Shown here piece by piece: positions 24,321 through 33,594 of a stretch of DNA of 64,000 bases (positions are counted from its first letter, which is position 1; each line of letters begins with the position of its first letter). Position numbers and translations under genes: made by a program. A model generated the notes under the pieces. It saw only the letters and a program-made list of their open reading frames with translations, ran no database searches and was not told where the DNA came from. This stretch comes from Pseudomonas agarici (GTDB taxonomy: Bacteria > Pseudomonadota > Gammaproteobacteria > Pseudomonadales > Pseudomonadaceae): positions 62,001 through 126,000 of the forward strand of contig NZ_FOAR01000008.1 of the NCBI RefSeq assembly GCF_900109755.1, written 5' to 3'.

Positions 24321-24980
24321 TTAATCGACCGCCAGGGCAGACAGCACGATGTCACAACTGAGCTGGGAGTAACTGGCCAGGACCTCGCGGATCAGCGGCA
24401 GGTCACGGGCGATCACCGCAGCCAGCAGTTGCGCGAACAACTCCAGGTATTCGCTCATTTCCGCCTGGCGCTGCTCCAACGCCAGGTAATAGGCACGGCT
24501 CATGGCTGGTTGCAGGTTCTCGACGGTTTCCTGCAGGTACGGGTTGTCGGCAAACGGATACGCCGCGCGCATCACGTTGAAGCTGTCTTCGACGAAGGTG
24601 CGGATGTCCTGGCGTTCGTAGCTGGCGCTCAGGCGCTGCTGCAATAGCAGAAACGGCGCCAAGTCGCTCTGCACTTTCCAGCGCTGGGCAACGGCATTGC
24701 CGAGCAGGATATATAGCTCGCTCATCAGGGTACACAGGCTCTGCACCTTGTGGGCGGTGAGTTCGGTGACGTGGGCACCCCGTCGCGGCAGAATGGCGAT
24801 CAGATGGCGGCGCTCGAGAATCAACAAAGCCTCGCGTACCGAGCCGCGACTGACATTGAGCGCCAGCGTGACTTTCTGTTCCTGGATGCGCTCGCCGGGT
24901 TTGAGTTCGCCGCGAATGATACGTTCGGCGAGGTGGTGAGCAATTTGCTCGGCGAGGCTATCCGGCGCCTTGAACGTCAT
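24321..24980 (-). CDS. GntR-family regulator, FadR/FCD type
   Basis: 219 residues. The winged helix includes IIRGELKPGERIQEQKVTLALNVSRGSVREALLILERRHLI (positions about 18-58), followed by RRGAHVTEL and an all-helical FCD effector domain. It is divergent from xdhA across 280 bases and directly upstream of smc. It may therefore control purine catabolism (inference), while the smc unit would be read through from its promoter. Confidence 0.9.
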   Translation of the reverse strand: MTFKAPDSLAEQIAHHLAERIIRGELKPGERIQEQKVTLALNVSRGSVREALLILERRHLIAILPRRGAHVTELTAHKVQSLCTLMSELYILLGNAVAQRWKVQSDLAPFLLLQQRLSASYERQDIRTFVEDSFNVMRAAYPFADNPYLQETVENLQPAMSRAYYLALEQRQAEMSEYLELFAQLLAAVIARDLPLIREVLASYSQLSCDIVLSALAVD

Positions 24981-25164
24981 GGTTTTCCTTCAAAATCTTT
25001 GATCAGAGCCAGCGGCGCAGTGTAACGCAATTGGTACATGATAGCGCAGTGCCCAATGGGGCAAATTTGACAGGCAATACACCTAGGGCTCCTGCCACTC
25101 ATCCCCCCGGTTGGCCGGAACAGCCTGTGAATTGACGGGAGGTTTCCTAGAGGGCGAAATTTCC

Positions 25165-25202
25165 TGACCCACAGGTCAAATCCTTGTTGACCTAAAAGTC
25201 AA
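25165..25202. promoter_or_regulatory. Two tandem operator-like inverted repeats upstream of xdhA
   Basis: TGACC-CACA-GGTCA (25165-25178) is a perfect 5-base-arm inverted repeat. TTGACC-TAAA-AGTCAA (25187-25202) repeats the pattern with one arm mismatch, with centres 23 bases apart, about two DNA turns. Same-face tandem dyads next to a promoter suggest cooperative regulator binding. The divergent GntR protein is a candidate but not proven. Confidence 0.55.
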
Positions 25203-25215
25203 GCACTACTAGATT
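25187..25215 (+). promoter_or_regulatory. Candidate sigma70 promoter of xdhABC-guaD
   Basis: TTGACC at 25187-25192 and TAGATT at 25210-25215 are separated by 17 bases. This places a start site about 35-40 bases before the xdhA GTG. The -35 box lies inside the second inverted repeat, as expected for repression or activation at that site. Confidence 0.45.
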
Positions 25216-25229
25216 CAGCCTCAAGGGTC

Positions 25230-25240
25230 AATAACAATAA
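25230..25240 (+). promoter_or_regulatory. A-rich Crc/Hfq-type motif in the xdhA leader
   Basis: AATAACAATAA matches AAnAAnAA and lies about 20 bases before the GTG start, just upstream of the GAGG ribosome site at 25249-25253. This fits catabolite repression of purine use (inference). Confidence 0.4.
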
Positions 25241-25259
25241 TGAGTCTGCGAGGCCTTCC

Positions 25260-26714
25260 GTGATCCAGTTTTTACTTAACCAGGAACTCCGTAGCGAGCA
25301 CACCCTGGACCCGAACCTGACGGTGCTCAACTACCTGCGCGAGCATCTGGGCAAGTGCGGTACCAAGGAAGGCTGCGCCAGCGGCGATTGCGGTGCCTGC
25401 ACCGTGGTGGTCGGCGAGCTGCACACGGACGATTCGGGTGCCGAACAGATTCGCTATCGCAGCCTCAACTCTTGCCTGGCCTTCGTTTCTTCGCTGCACG
25501 GCAAGCAACTGATCAGTGTCGAGGACCTCAAGCACCAAGGCCAGTTACACAGCGTGCAGAAGGCCATGGTCGAGTGCCACGGCTCGCAGTGCGGCTTCTG
25601 CACGCCCGGCTTTGTCATGTCGTTGTTCGCCCTGCAGAAGAACAGCGAAACCCCCGACCGCCACCAGGCCCACGAAGCCCTGGCCGGCAACCTCTGTCGC
25701 TGCACCGGCTACCGGTCGATCCTCGCCGCTGCCGAACAGGCCTGCCGCAACAAGCCCGCCGATCAGTTCGACGCCCGTGAGGCCCGGACCATCGCCCGCC
25801 TGAAGGCCATCGCACCGACTGAAACCGGCGAGTTAAACCACGGCGACAAACGCTGCCTGGTGCCATTGACCGTCGCCGAGCTGGCCGAGCTCTATGGTTC
25901 GCACCCACACGCTCGATTGCTGGCCGGCGGCACCGATCTGGCCCTGGAAGTCACTCAGTTCCACCGCGACCTGCCGTTGACGATCTATGTCGGTAATGTC
26001 GCCGAGCTCAAGCGTGTCCAGACCTTCGACGATCGCCTGGAAATCGGCGCCGCCACCCCGCTGTCGGATTGCTATGCCTCCCTCAAGGCCGAGTACCCGG
26101 ATTTCGGCGAACTGCTGCAACGCTTTGCCTCGCTGCAGATTCGCAACCAGGGTACCCTCGGTGGCAATATCGGCAACGCCTCGCCCATCGGCGATTCGCC
26201 GCCCTTGCTGATCGCGCTGAAGGCGCAACTGGTCCTGCGCAAGGGCACCGACAGCCGCACCCTGGCACTGGAAGACTATTTCATCGACTACCGGGTGACC
26301 GTCCGCCAGACAAGCGAGTTCATCGAGAAGATTATCGTGCCAAGGGCCAGCGCCGCGTGGCAGTTCCGCGCCTACAAGGTGTCCAAGCGCCTGGACGACG
26401 ATATTTCCACGGTCTGTGCCGCGTTCAACCTGCGGATCGAAGACGGTGTGGTCGCCGATGCACGGATCGCCTTCGGCGGCATGGCGGCGATCCCGAAACG
26501 GGCCAGGGCTTGTGAAGCCGCGCTGATGGGCGCTGCCTGGACCCTTGCTAATATCGAGCACGCCTGCCAGGCACTGGCCGAGGATTTCACACCGCTGTCG
26601 GACCTGCGCGCCAGCAAGGAATACCGCCTGCTCAGCGCCCAGAACCTGTTGCGCAAATACTTCATCGAACTGCAAACGCCGCATATCGAGAGCCGGGTGA
26701 CCGCTTATGCCTAA
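25260..26714 (+). CDS. xdhA: Xanthine dehydrogenase small subunit (2Fe-2S and FAD)
   Basis: 484 residues. The N-terminal plant-type ferredoxin has ligands in GKCGTKEGCASGDCGACTVV, and the second [2Fe-2S] domain is in CHGSQCGFCTPGF ... GNLCRCTGYR. The FAD domain shows LLAGGTDLALEV and RNQGTLGGNIGNASPIGDSP. It passes electrons from the Mo site in XdhB to NAD+ during hypoxanthine and xanthine oxidation to urate. The start is a GTG with GAGG upstream. It overlaps xdhB by 8 bases. Confidence 0.95.
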   Translation: MIQFLLNQELRSEHTLDPNLTVLNYLREHLGKCGTKEGCASGDCGACTVVVGELHTDDSGAEQIRYRSLNSCLAFVSSLHGKQLISVEDLKHQGQLHSVQKAMVECHGSQCGFCTPGFVMSLFALQKNSETPDRHQAHEALAGNLCRCTGYRSILAAAEQACRNKPADQFDAREARTIARLKAIAPTETGELNHGDKRCLVPLTVAELAELYGSHPHARLLAGGTDLALEVTQFHRDLPLTIYVGNVAELKRVQTFDDRLEIGAATPLSDCYASLKAEYPDFGELLQRFASLQIRNQGTLGGNIGNASPIGDSPPLLIALKAQLVLRKGTDSRTLALEDYFIDYRVTVRQTSEFIEKIIVPRASAAWQFRAYKVSKRLDDDISTVCAAFNLRIEDGVVADARIAFGGMAAIPKRARACEAALMGAAWTLANIEHACQALAEDFTPLSDLRASKEYRLLSAQNLLRKYFIELQTPHIESRVTAYA

Positions 26715-29106
26715 GCATCCCGTTATGGAAAAAAACCCGGCTGAGCTCGCCCAGTTGTTCGCCCTGGACCTGACCACCGGTGTCGGACGCGGCGTCAAGC
26801 ACGATAGCGCCGACAAACATGTGGCTGGCGAAGCCGTATATATCGATGACCGCCCGGTGTTCGCCAATCAGTTGCACGTCTATGCGCGCCTGTCCGACCG
26901 CGCCCATGCGCGGATCATCCGCGTCGACACCGCGCCTTGTCATGCCTTTGAAGGCGTGCGTATCGTCATTACCCACGAGGACATTCCCGGTCTCAAGGAT
27001 ATTGGCCCGCTACTGCCTGGCGACCCACTGCTGGCAATCGACAAGGTCGAGTTCGTCGGCCAGCCGGTGCTCGCCGTCGCCGCCAAAGACCTGGAAACCG
27101 CACGCAAGGCGGCCATGGCGGCGATCATCGAATACGAGGACCTGGAGCCGGTGCTGGATGTGGTCGCAGCCCTGCGCGCGCGACATTTCGTCCTCGACAG
27201 CCACAGCCACAAGCGCGGCGACTCGGCCGGCGCGCTGGCCAGCGCCGAACACCGGATCCAGGGCAACCTGCATATCGGCGGCCAGGAGCACTTCTACCTG
27301 GAGACCCAGATCTCCTCGGTGATGCCTACCGAAGACGGCGGCATGATCGTCTACTGCTCGACCCAGAACCCCAGCGAAGTGCAGAAACGGGTGGCCGAGG
27401 TGCTGGATGTATCGATGAGCCAGATCGTCGTCGACATACGCCGCATGGGCGGTGGCTTCGGCGGCAAGGAAACCCAGGCCGCCAGCCCGGCGTGCCTGTG
27501 CGCGGTGGTAGCGCGGCTAACCGGGCAACCGACCAAGATGCGCCTGCCCAGGGTCGAGGACATGCTGATGACCGGCAAGCGCCACCCTTTCTATATCGAG
27601 TATGACGTCGGCTTCGACAGCAGCGGACGCTTGCACGGGATCAACCTGGAACTGGCCGGTAATTGCGGCTGCTCGCCGGACCTTTCGGCGTCGATTGTCG
27701 ACCGGGCGATGTTCCATGCCGACAATGCCTATTACCTGGGCGACGTCACTGTCAACGGCCATCGCTGCAAGACCCACACGGCCTCGAACACCGCCTACCG
27801 TGGCTTCGGTGGCCCGCAAGGGATGGTCGCCATCGAGGAGGTAATGGACAGCATTGCCCGTCATCTGGGCCTTGATCCGCTGGCGGTGCGCAAGGCCAAT
27901 TACTACGGCAAGACCGAGCGCAACATCACCCACTACTATCAAACCGTCGAGCACAACCTGCTCGAAGAGCTGACCGCCGAACTGGAAACCAGCAGCCAGT
28001 ACGCCGAGCGCCGGGAAACCATTCGCCGCTACAACGCCCACAGCCCGATCCTGAAAAAAGGTTTGGCGCTGACGCCGGTGAAGTTCGGCATTTCGTTTAC
28101 CGCCAGCTTTCTCAACCAGGCCGGCGCGTTGGTACATGTCTATACCGACGGCAGCATCCACCTGAACCATGGCGGCACGGAAATGGGCCAGGGACTGAAC
28201 ATCAAGGTAGCCCAAGTGGTAGCCGAGGTATTCCAAGTGGAAATCCACCGGGTGCAGATCACCGCCACCCGTACCGACAAGGTGCCGAACACCTCGCCCA
28301 CCGCCGCCTCCAGCGGCGCCGACCTGAACGGCAAGGCCGCGCAGAATGCCGCACAGATCATCAAGCAACGGCTGGTGGAGTTCGCCTCGCGGCAGTACCA
28401 GGTCAGCGAGGAAGATGTTGAGTTCCGCAACGGCCATGTGCGGATTCGCGAGCAGATCCTGACTTTCGAGGCGTTGATCCAGCAGGCGTATTTTGCCCAA
28501 GTGTCGCTGTCCAGCAGCGGCTTCTACAAGACGCCGAAGGTCTACTACGACCGCAGTCAGGCCCGGGGGCGGCCGTTCTACTACTTTGCCTATGGCGTAG
28601 CGTGCGCCGAAGTGATCGTCGACACCCTGACCGGCGAGTACAAGGTGCTGCGCACCGATATCCTGCATGACGTCGGTGCTTCGCTGAACCCGGCCATCGA
28701 TATGGGTCAAGTCGAAGGCGGCTTTGTCCAGGGCGTGGGCTGGCTGACCATGGAGGAGCTGGTGTGGGACGCCAAGGGCAGGCTGCTGACCAACGGCCCG
28801 GCCAGCTACAAGATCCCGGCGGTGACGGACACACCACTGGACTTGCGGGTGAAGCTGGTGGAGAACCGCCAGAACCCCGAAGACACGGTGTTTCACTCCA
28901 AGGCCGTCGGCGAGCCGCCGTTCATGCTCGGAATCGCCGTGTGGTGCGCGCTCAAGGATGCGGTGGCGAGCCTGGCCGATTATCGGGTGCAACCGAAGAT
29001 TGACGCTCCGGCGACGCCGGAGCGGGTGTTGTGGGGCTGCGAGCAGATGCGCCAGGTCAAGGCAAGGCAACCTGTGACCAGCGACATCGAACCGGTCTCG
29101 CCATGA
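26707..29106 (+). CDS. xdhB: Xanthine dehydrogenase molybdopterin-binding subunit
   Basis: 799-residue Moco subunit. Conserved segments are VGQPVLAVAAKDLETARKAA, GGQEHFYLETQ, RRMGGGFGGKETQA (molybdopterin binding), NTAYRGFGGPQGM, GGTEMGQGLN, and the C-terminal VGEPPFMLGIAVWCALKDA with the active-site Glu of the family. It oxidises hypoxanthine and xanthine. It starts inside the xdhA reading frame (8-base overlap), so translation is coupled. XdhC follows after 7 bases. Confidence 0.96.
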   Translation: MPKHPVMEKNPAELAQLFALDLTTGVGRGVKHDSADKHVAGEAVYIDDRPVFANQLHVYARLSDRAHARIIRVDTAPCHAFEGVRIVITHEDIPGLKDIGPLLPGDPLLAIDKVEFVGQPVLAVAAKDLETARKAAMAAIIEYEDLEPVLDVVAALRARHFVLDSHSHKRGDSAGALASAEHRIQGNLHIGGQEHFYLETQISSVMPTEDGGMIVYCSTQNPSEVQKRVAEVLDVSMSQIVVDIRRMGGGFGGKETQAASPACLCAVVARLTGQPTKMRLPRVEDMLMTGKRHPFYIEYDVGFDSSGRLHGINLELAGNCGCSPDLSASIVDRAMFHADNAYYLGDVTVNGHRCKTHTASNTAYRGFGGPQGMVAIEEVMDSIARHLGLDPLAVRKANYYGKTERNITHYYQTVEHNLLEELTAELETSSQYAERRETIRRYNAHSPILKKGLALTPVKFGISFTASFLNQAGALVHVYTDGSIHLNHGGTEMGQGLNIKVAQVVAEVFQVEIHRVQITATRTDKVPNTSPTAASSGADLNGKAAQNAAQIIKQRLVEFASRQYQVSEEDVEFRNGHVRIREQILTFEALIQQAYFAQVSLSSSGFYKTPKVYYDRSQARGRPFYYFAYGVACAEVIVDTLTGEYKVLRTDILHDVGASLNPAIDMGQVEGGFVQGVGWLTMEELVWDAKGRLLTNGPASYKIPAVTDTPLDLRVKLVENRQNPEDTVFHSKAVGEPPFMLGIAVWCALKDAVASLADYRVQPKIDAPATPERVLWGCEQMRQVKARQPVTSDIEPVSP

Positions 29107-29113
29107 GGTGCCT

Positions 29114-29953
29114 ATGAACGACTGGATCAGTGCGCTCGCCGACCTGCGCTACCAGGGTGAACCCTGCGTGCTGGTGACCCTTATCGAGGAGCTCGGCTCG
29201 ACGCCGCGCAACGCCGGTTCGAAAATGCTCGTCAGCGCCAGCGGCACTTTCGATACCATTGGCGGCGGCCACCTGGAATACAAGGCCACGCAGATCGCCC
29301 GGGACCTGCTCGCCAGCGGCCAGCAGACTACCCACTTGCAGCGCTTCAGCCTGGGCGCCAGCCTCGGTCAGTGCTGCGGCGGGGTCGCGGTGCTGTTGTT
29401 CGAGCCGCTGGGTCAGGTCCAGGCTGAGATCGCGGTGTTCGGTGCCGGCCATGTCGGTCGCGCCCTGGTGCCCCTGCTCGCCAACCTGCCCTGCCGGGTG
29501 CGCTGGATTGACTCGCGGGAGCAGGCGTTTGCGCCACAGATCCCCAGCGGCGTGCGCAAGATCGTCAGCGACGAACCGGTGGAGGAAATCGCCCATCTGC
29601 CTGCCGGCAGCTATTGCATCGTCATGACCCATCACCATCCGCTCGACCTGGAACTCAGTGCCGCGATCCTCAAGCGCAACGACTTCGCCTACTTCGGCCT
29701 GATCGGTTCGAAGACCAAGCGGCTGAAGTTCGAACACCGCCTGCGCGAACGCGGCTACGACGACGCGGCGCTGCAACGCATGCGTTGCCCGATAGGGCTG
29801 GCCGAGATCAAGGGCAAGTTACCCATGGAAATCGCCATCTCCATCGCCGGCGAAGTCATCGCCACCTATAACGCGAATTTCGGCCAACACACCGCGAGTG
29901 CCGAAGCCGTTGCCACGCTGCTGCCGGCCTCGGGCCGCAAAGCTATGAATTGA
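29114..29953 (+). CDS. xdhC: Xanthine dehydrogenase accessory protein
   Basis: 279 residues. It binds molybdenum cofactor and promotes its sulfuration and insertion into XdhB. Visible features are the N-terminal LVTLIEELGSTPRNAGSKMLV with the GGGHLEY motif, QCCGGVAVLLFE, and a C-terminal Rossmann-like part (AVFGAGHVGRALVPLL, YFGLIGSKTKRLKFEHRL). The ATG at 29114 has GAGG five bases upstream, better than the GTG two codons before. Confidence 0.94.
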   Translation: MNDWISALADLRYQGEPCVLVTLIEELGSTPRNAGSKMLVSASGTFDTIGGGHLEYKATQIARDLLASGQQTTHLQRFSLGASLGQCCGGVAVLLFEPLGQVQAEIAVFGAGHVGRALVPLLANLPCRVRWIDSREQAFAPQIPSGVRKIVSDEPVEEIAHLPAGSYCIVMTHHHPLDLELSAAILKRNDFAYFGLIGSKTKRLKFEHRLRERGYDDAALQRMRCPIGLAEIKGKLPMEIAISIAGEVIATYNANFGQHTASAEAVATLLPASGRKAMN

Positions 29954-29975
29954 AAGCCACGCCTTGAGACAGACC

Positions 29976-31280
29976 ATGCCCCTGACCCGCAAAGCCTACC
30001 GTGCCGCCCTCCTGCACAGCATCGCCGACCCTGCCGAAGTCGGCATTGATGCCTCCTACGAGTATTTCGAGGACGGCCTGCTGGTGGTCGAGAACGGCAA
30101 GATCAGCGCTATCGGCCACGCCAGCGAACTGCTACCCACGCAGCCGACCGATATCGACATCAGCCACTACACCGATGCGCTGATCACCCCAGGCTTTATC
30201 GACACCCATATCCACCTGCCGCAAACCGGTATGGTCGGCGCCTATGGCGAACAATTGCTCGACTGGCTGAACACCTACACCTTCCCCTGCGAAAGCCAGT
30301 TCGCCGATCCGGCCCACGCCGAGGAAGTCGCGGACATCTTCATCAAGGAGCTGCTGCGCAACGGCACCACCACTGCGCTGGTGTTTGGCAGCGTGCACCC
30401 GCAGTCGGTCAATGCCTTTTTCGAGGCGGCGGAAAAACTCGACCTGCGAATGATCGCCGGCAAGGTGATGATGGACCGCAATGCTCCGGACTACCTGACC
30501 GATACCGCCGAATCGAGCTATCTGCAAAGCAAGGTGCTGATCGAGCGCTGGCATGGCAAGGGTCGCCTGCACTATGCAGTGACACCGCGCTTTGCCCCGA
30601 CCTCGACCCCGCAACAGCTGACCCTTGCTGGCCAGTTGCTGGGCGAATACTCGGATCTGTACCTGCAAACCCATATCAGTGAAAACCTGCAGGAAGTGCA
30701 ATGGGTCAAGGAGCTGTTCCCGGAGCGTGCGGGCTACCTGGACGTCTATGACCATTATCGCTTGCTGGGAGAACGCTCGGTGTTTGCCCATGGCGTGCAT
30801 CTGTGCGACCACGAGTGCGCACGGCTGGCACAAACCGGCTCGGCGGTGGCGTTCTGTCCGACCTCCAACCTCTTTCTTGGCAGCGGCCTGTTCAATCTGC
30901 CAATGGCCGAGAAACATAAGCTCAATGTCGGGGTCGGCACAGACGTTGGCGGCGGCACCAGCTTCTCGATCCTGCAGACGCTGAACGAGGCGTACAAAGT
31001 CATGCAGTTGCAGGGAGCGCGGCTGAGTCCGTTCAAGTCACTGTACCTGGCAACCCTCGGCGGCGCCCGGGCCTTGCGCCTGGAGGAACGGATCGGCACC
31101 CTGCAGGCCGGCAGCGATGCCGACTTCCTGGTGCTGGACTACCACGCCACGCCGCTGCTCAGCTATCGCCTGAAGCCGGCCAAGACCCTCGCCGAGACGC
31201 TGTTCGTGTTGATGACGCTGGGGGATGACCGGACGGTGAAGCAGACCTATGCGGCAGGGAACCTGGTGCACCAACGATAA
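29976..31280 (+). CDS. guaD: Guanine deaminase
   Basis: 434-residue amidohydrolase. It converts guanine to xanthine, feeding XdhAB. Metal-binding motifs are PGFIDTHIHLPQTG (HxH), LQTHISENLQEV, FAHGVHL and GTDVGGGTSFS. The ATG at 29976 matches the recalled MPLTRKAYRAA start of Pseudomonas homologues; a TTG four codons upstream is also open. It is last in the xdhABC-guaD operon. Confidence 0.94.
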   Translation: MPLTRKAYRAALLHSIADPAEVGIDASYEYFEDGLLVVENGKISAIGHASELLPTQPTDIDISHYTDALITPGFIDTHIHLPQTGMVGAYGEQLLDWLNTYTFPCESQFADPAHAEEVADIFIKELLRNGTTTALVFGSVHPQSVNAFFEAAEKLDLRMIAGKVMMDRNAPDYLTDTAESSYLQSKVLIERWHGKGRLHYAVTPRFAPTSTPQQLTLAGQLLGEYSDLYLQTHISENLQEVQWVKELFPERAGYLDVYDHYRLLGERSVFAHGVHLCDHECARLAQTGSAVAFCPTSNLFLGSGLFNLPMAEKHKLNVGVGTDVGGGTSFSILQTLNEAYKVMQLQGARLSPFKSLYLATLGGARALRLEERIGTLQAGSDADFLVLDYHATPLLSYRLKPAKTLAETLFVLMTLGDDRTVKQTYAAGNLVHQR

Positions 31281-31371
31281 GAGACAGAACACCACTGAAC
31301 TGTAACGAGCGGGCTAGTCGCAATCCCCTGCTCGACTCAAGATCATCCTTGGCTCGAAGAGCGACTGCCGA

Positions 31372-32136
31372 TCATAGCTTTGCCACTGGCCGTCCCGACT
31401 TTTTCGCCAGCAGCAGATGCGAGAACACCGCATGCAGATCGTCCGAGGCACTCTCTTCGGCCAGGTTAAGCTTGCTGTCGATATGGTCCATGTGGTGCTT
31501 CATCAGGTCCACGGCCAGGGCCGTGTCCCGTGCCTCGATGGCATCGATCAGTTGGCTGTGCTCGTCGTAGGAACAGTGCGAGCGGTTACCGCTTTCATAA
31601 TGGGCAATAATGAGCGAGGTCTGGGAGACCAGGCTGCGCTGGAAACTGATCAGCGGCGCATTTTTCGCCGCTTCCGCCAGCTTCAAGTGAAATTCGCCGG
31701 ACAGGCGGATCCCGGCCCCGCGATCGCCACGAGAAAAGCTTTCGCGCTCGTCGTGGACCATCTGCCGCAACTGCGCCAGTTGCTCAGCCGTCGCATATTG
31801 CACCGCCAGTTCGGTGATTACCTTCTCCACCATGCGCCGGGCAAAGAACACCTGGCGAGCTTCCTCGACGCTCGGGCAGGCCACCACCGCGCCACGGTTC
31901 GGTCGCAACAGTACCACGCCCTCGTGAGCCAGGCGCGATAACGCACGGCGAATAATGGTCCGGCTGACCCCGAAAATCTCTCCCAGTGACTCCTCGCTCA
32001 ATTTGGTACCAGGCGCCAGGCGCTGTTCGAGGATGGCCTCGAAAATATGCGTGTAGACAATATCGTCCTGGGTTGCGCCGCGACCTGCCTTGCCTGCTCG
32101 CGGTTGCTTCTTGAGGGGATGCGACTGTTCGTTCAT
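31372..32136 (-). CDS. GntR-family regulator, FCD type
   Basis: 254 residues. The winged helix is IFEAILEQRLAPGTKLSEESLGEIFGVSRTIIRRALSRLAHEG around residues 30-75, then an FCD helical domain with the metal-site-type segment LSGEFHLKLAEAAKN and DEHSQLIDAIEARD. The ATG at 32136 gives a normal N-terminus; 49 upstream codons carry no family sequence. It is convergent with guaD and divergent from a BenE-type transporter gene, whose expression it probably controls (inference). Confidence 0.88.
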   Translation of the reverse strand: MNEQSHPLKKQPRAGKAGRGATQDDIVYTHIFEAILEQRLAPGTKLSEESLGEIFGVSRTIIRRALSRLAHEGVVLLRPNRGAVVACPSVEEARQVFFARRMVEKVITELAVQYATAEQLAQLRQMVHDERESFSRGDRGAGIRLSGEFHLKLAEAAKNAPLISFQRSLVSQTSLIIAHYESGNRSHCSYDEHSQLIDAIEARDTALAVDLMKHHMDHIDSKLNLAEESASDDLHAVFSHLLLAKKSGRPVAKL

Positions 32137-32219
32137 GGGCACTCGAGTCGGAAAACGGCGGCGAATGGACTTTGTACCGCCCAGTGGGTCGCTGAAAATA
32201 TCGCGAAAAATCAGCGCAC

Positions 32220-32231
32220 ATTGTACACAAT
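32220..32231. promoter_or_regulatory. Candidate GntR operator ATTGTACACAAT
   Basis: The 12-base dyad has arms ATTGT and ACAAT around AC, in the gap between the divergent gntR and transporter genes. FCD-type GntR regulators commonly bind TTGTnnACAA-like dyads, so the adjacent regulator is the obvious candidate (inference). Confidence 0.5.
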
Positions 32232-32347
32232 CCTTGTAGCCAACACGACTGTACGGCCATTTGCGGCATCGGCTGTATTGCAATCAACCGCTGCTTTTGC
32301 GTTTAGGCTGCAAGGGCTATCCACGCCCGCTTTCAAGCAGCTTTTTC

Positions 32348-32355
32348 AAGAACAA
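32348..32355 (+). promoter_or_regulatory. Crc/Hfq-type motif at the transporter start
   Basis: AAGAACAA exactly fits AAnAAnAA and merges into AAGGA, the ribosome site of the gene starting at 32367. Repression by Hfq/Crc would block that site directly (inference). Confidence 0.45.
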
Positions 32356-32366
32356 GGATCCCCGCC

Positions 32367-33557
32367 ATGACCGACATCACTCAAGCGCGCTTGCGCCCGC
32401 TGGCCGACACCTCGCCTAGTGCCGTGGTCGCCGGCTTCATTGCGATGATGACCGGCTACACCAGTTCTCTGGTATTAATGTTCCAGGCCGGGCAAGCCGC
32501 CGGCCTGAGCAACGGACAGATTTCATCCTGGATCTGGGCGCTGTCCATCGGCATGGCGATCTGCAGTATCGGCCTGTCCCTGCGCTACCGCACCCCCGTG
32601 ACGGTTGCCTGGTCGACCCCTGGCGCCGCACTGCTGATCACCAGCCTGTCGGGCGTCACCTATGGCGAAGCGATCGGCGCCTATATCACTTGCGCGGTGC
32701 TGGTGACGATCTGTGGCCTGACCGGTAGCTTCGAACGTCTGGTCAAGCGCCTGCCCTCATCGCTGGCAGCGGCGCTACTGGCCGGCATTTTGTTCAAGAT
32801 CGGCAGCGAAATCTTCGTCGCCGCCCAGCACCGCACGAGCCTGGTGCTGGGGATGTTCGTCACCTACCTGGTGGTCAAGCGTCTGTCGCCGCGTTACGCG
32901 GTGCTCGCGGCACTGCTGATCGGCACCGTTCTTTCCGGGTGGCTGGGCTTGCTGGATTTCAGTGGGTTTCACCTGGAGATGGCGACACCGGTCTGGACCA
33001 CGCCGTCGTTCTCGCTAGCGGCAACCATCAGCATCGGGCTTCCGCTGTTCGTGGTGGCCATGACCTCGCAAAACATGCCGGGCATCGCCGTGTTGCGAGC
33101 CGATGGTTACAACGTGCCGGCCTCGCCCCTGATCAGTGTGACCGGTATCGCTTCGCTGCTGCTGGCACCGTTCGGTTCCCACGGGATCAATCTGGCGGCC
33201 ATCAGCGCGGCGATCTGCACCGGGCACCATGCCCATGAAGACAAAAGCAAGCGCTATACCGCAGCAGTGTGGTGCGGGATCTTCTACGGGATTGCCGGGA
33301 CATTCGGTGCGACGTTGGCGGCGCTGTTCGCCGCGCTGCCCAAGGAACTGGTGCTGTCGATTGCGGCATTGGCACTGTTCGGCTCGATCATCAACGGCCT
33401 GAGCATTGCGATGAGCGAACCCAGGGAACGCGAAGCGGCGCTGATCACTTTCATGGTCACCGCGTCGGGTTTAACTCTATTTTCGGTGGGCTCGGCATTC
33501 TGGGGGATTATCGCGGGGGTGCTGACATTGCTGATCCTCAATTGGCGCTCGGCCTGA
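32367..33557 (+). CDS. BenE-family transporter (purine- or aromatic-acid-linked, substrate uncertain)
   Basis: 396 residues with about 11-12 membrane segments. The family pattern is clear: VAGFIAMMTGYTSSLVLMFQAG, PVTVAWSTPGAALLI, TSQNMPGIAVLRADGY and SAAICTGHHAHEDKSKRY. The BenE family (TC 2.A.46) includes benzoate:H+ symporters but most members are uncharacterised. Placement after xdhABC-guaD and beside a GntR regulator suggests a purine or breakdown product as substrate (inference). Confidence 0.85.
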   Translation: MTDITQARLRPLADTSPSAVVAGFIAMMTGYTSSLVLMFQAGQAAGLSNGQISSWIWALSIGMAICSIGLSLRYRTPVTVAWSTPGAALLITSLSGVTYGEAIGAYITCAVLVTICGLTGSFERLVKRLPSSLAAALLAGILFKIGSEIFVAAQHRTSLVLGMFVTYLVVKRLSPRYAVLAALLIGTVLSGWLGLLDFSGFHLEMATPVWTTPSFSLAATISIGLPLFVVAMTSQNMPGIAVLRADGYNVPASPLISVTGIASLLLAPFGSHGINLAAISAAICTGHHAHEDKSKRYTAAVWCGIFYGIAGTFGATLAALFAALPKELVLSIAALALFGSIINGLSIAMSEPREREAALITFMVTASGLTLFSVGSAFWGIIAGVLTLLILNWRSA

Positions 33558-33562
33558 AGAAA

Positions 33563-33583
33563 GCGAGCGGTCTGCACGCTCGC
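33563..33583. terminator. Hairpin between convergent genes
   Basis: GCGAGCG (33563-33569) pairs with CGCTCGC (33577-33583), a 7-bp GC-rich stem and 7-base loop, in the 37-base gap between the convergent transporter and chemoreceptor genes. There is no T-run, so it may only be a weak terminator or RNA 3' end. Confidence 0.35.
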
Positions 33584-33594
33584 CGCTCTACCAA

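Noticed and set aside
27517..29070. 517-codon minus-strand open frame
   Set aside because: Antisense shadow of xdhB.
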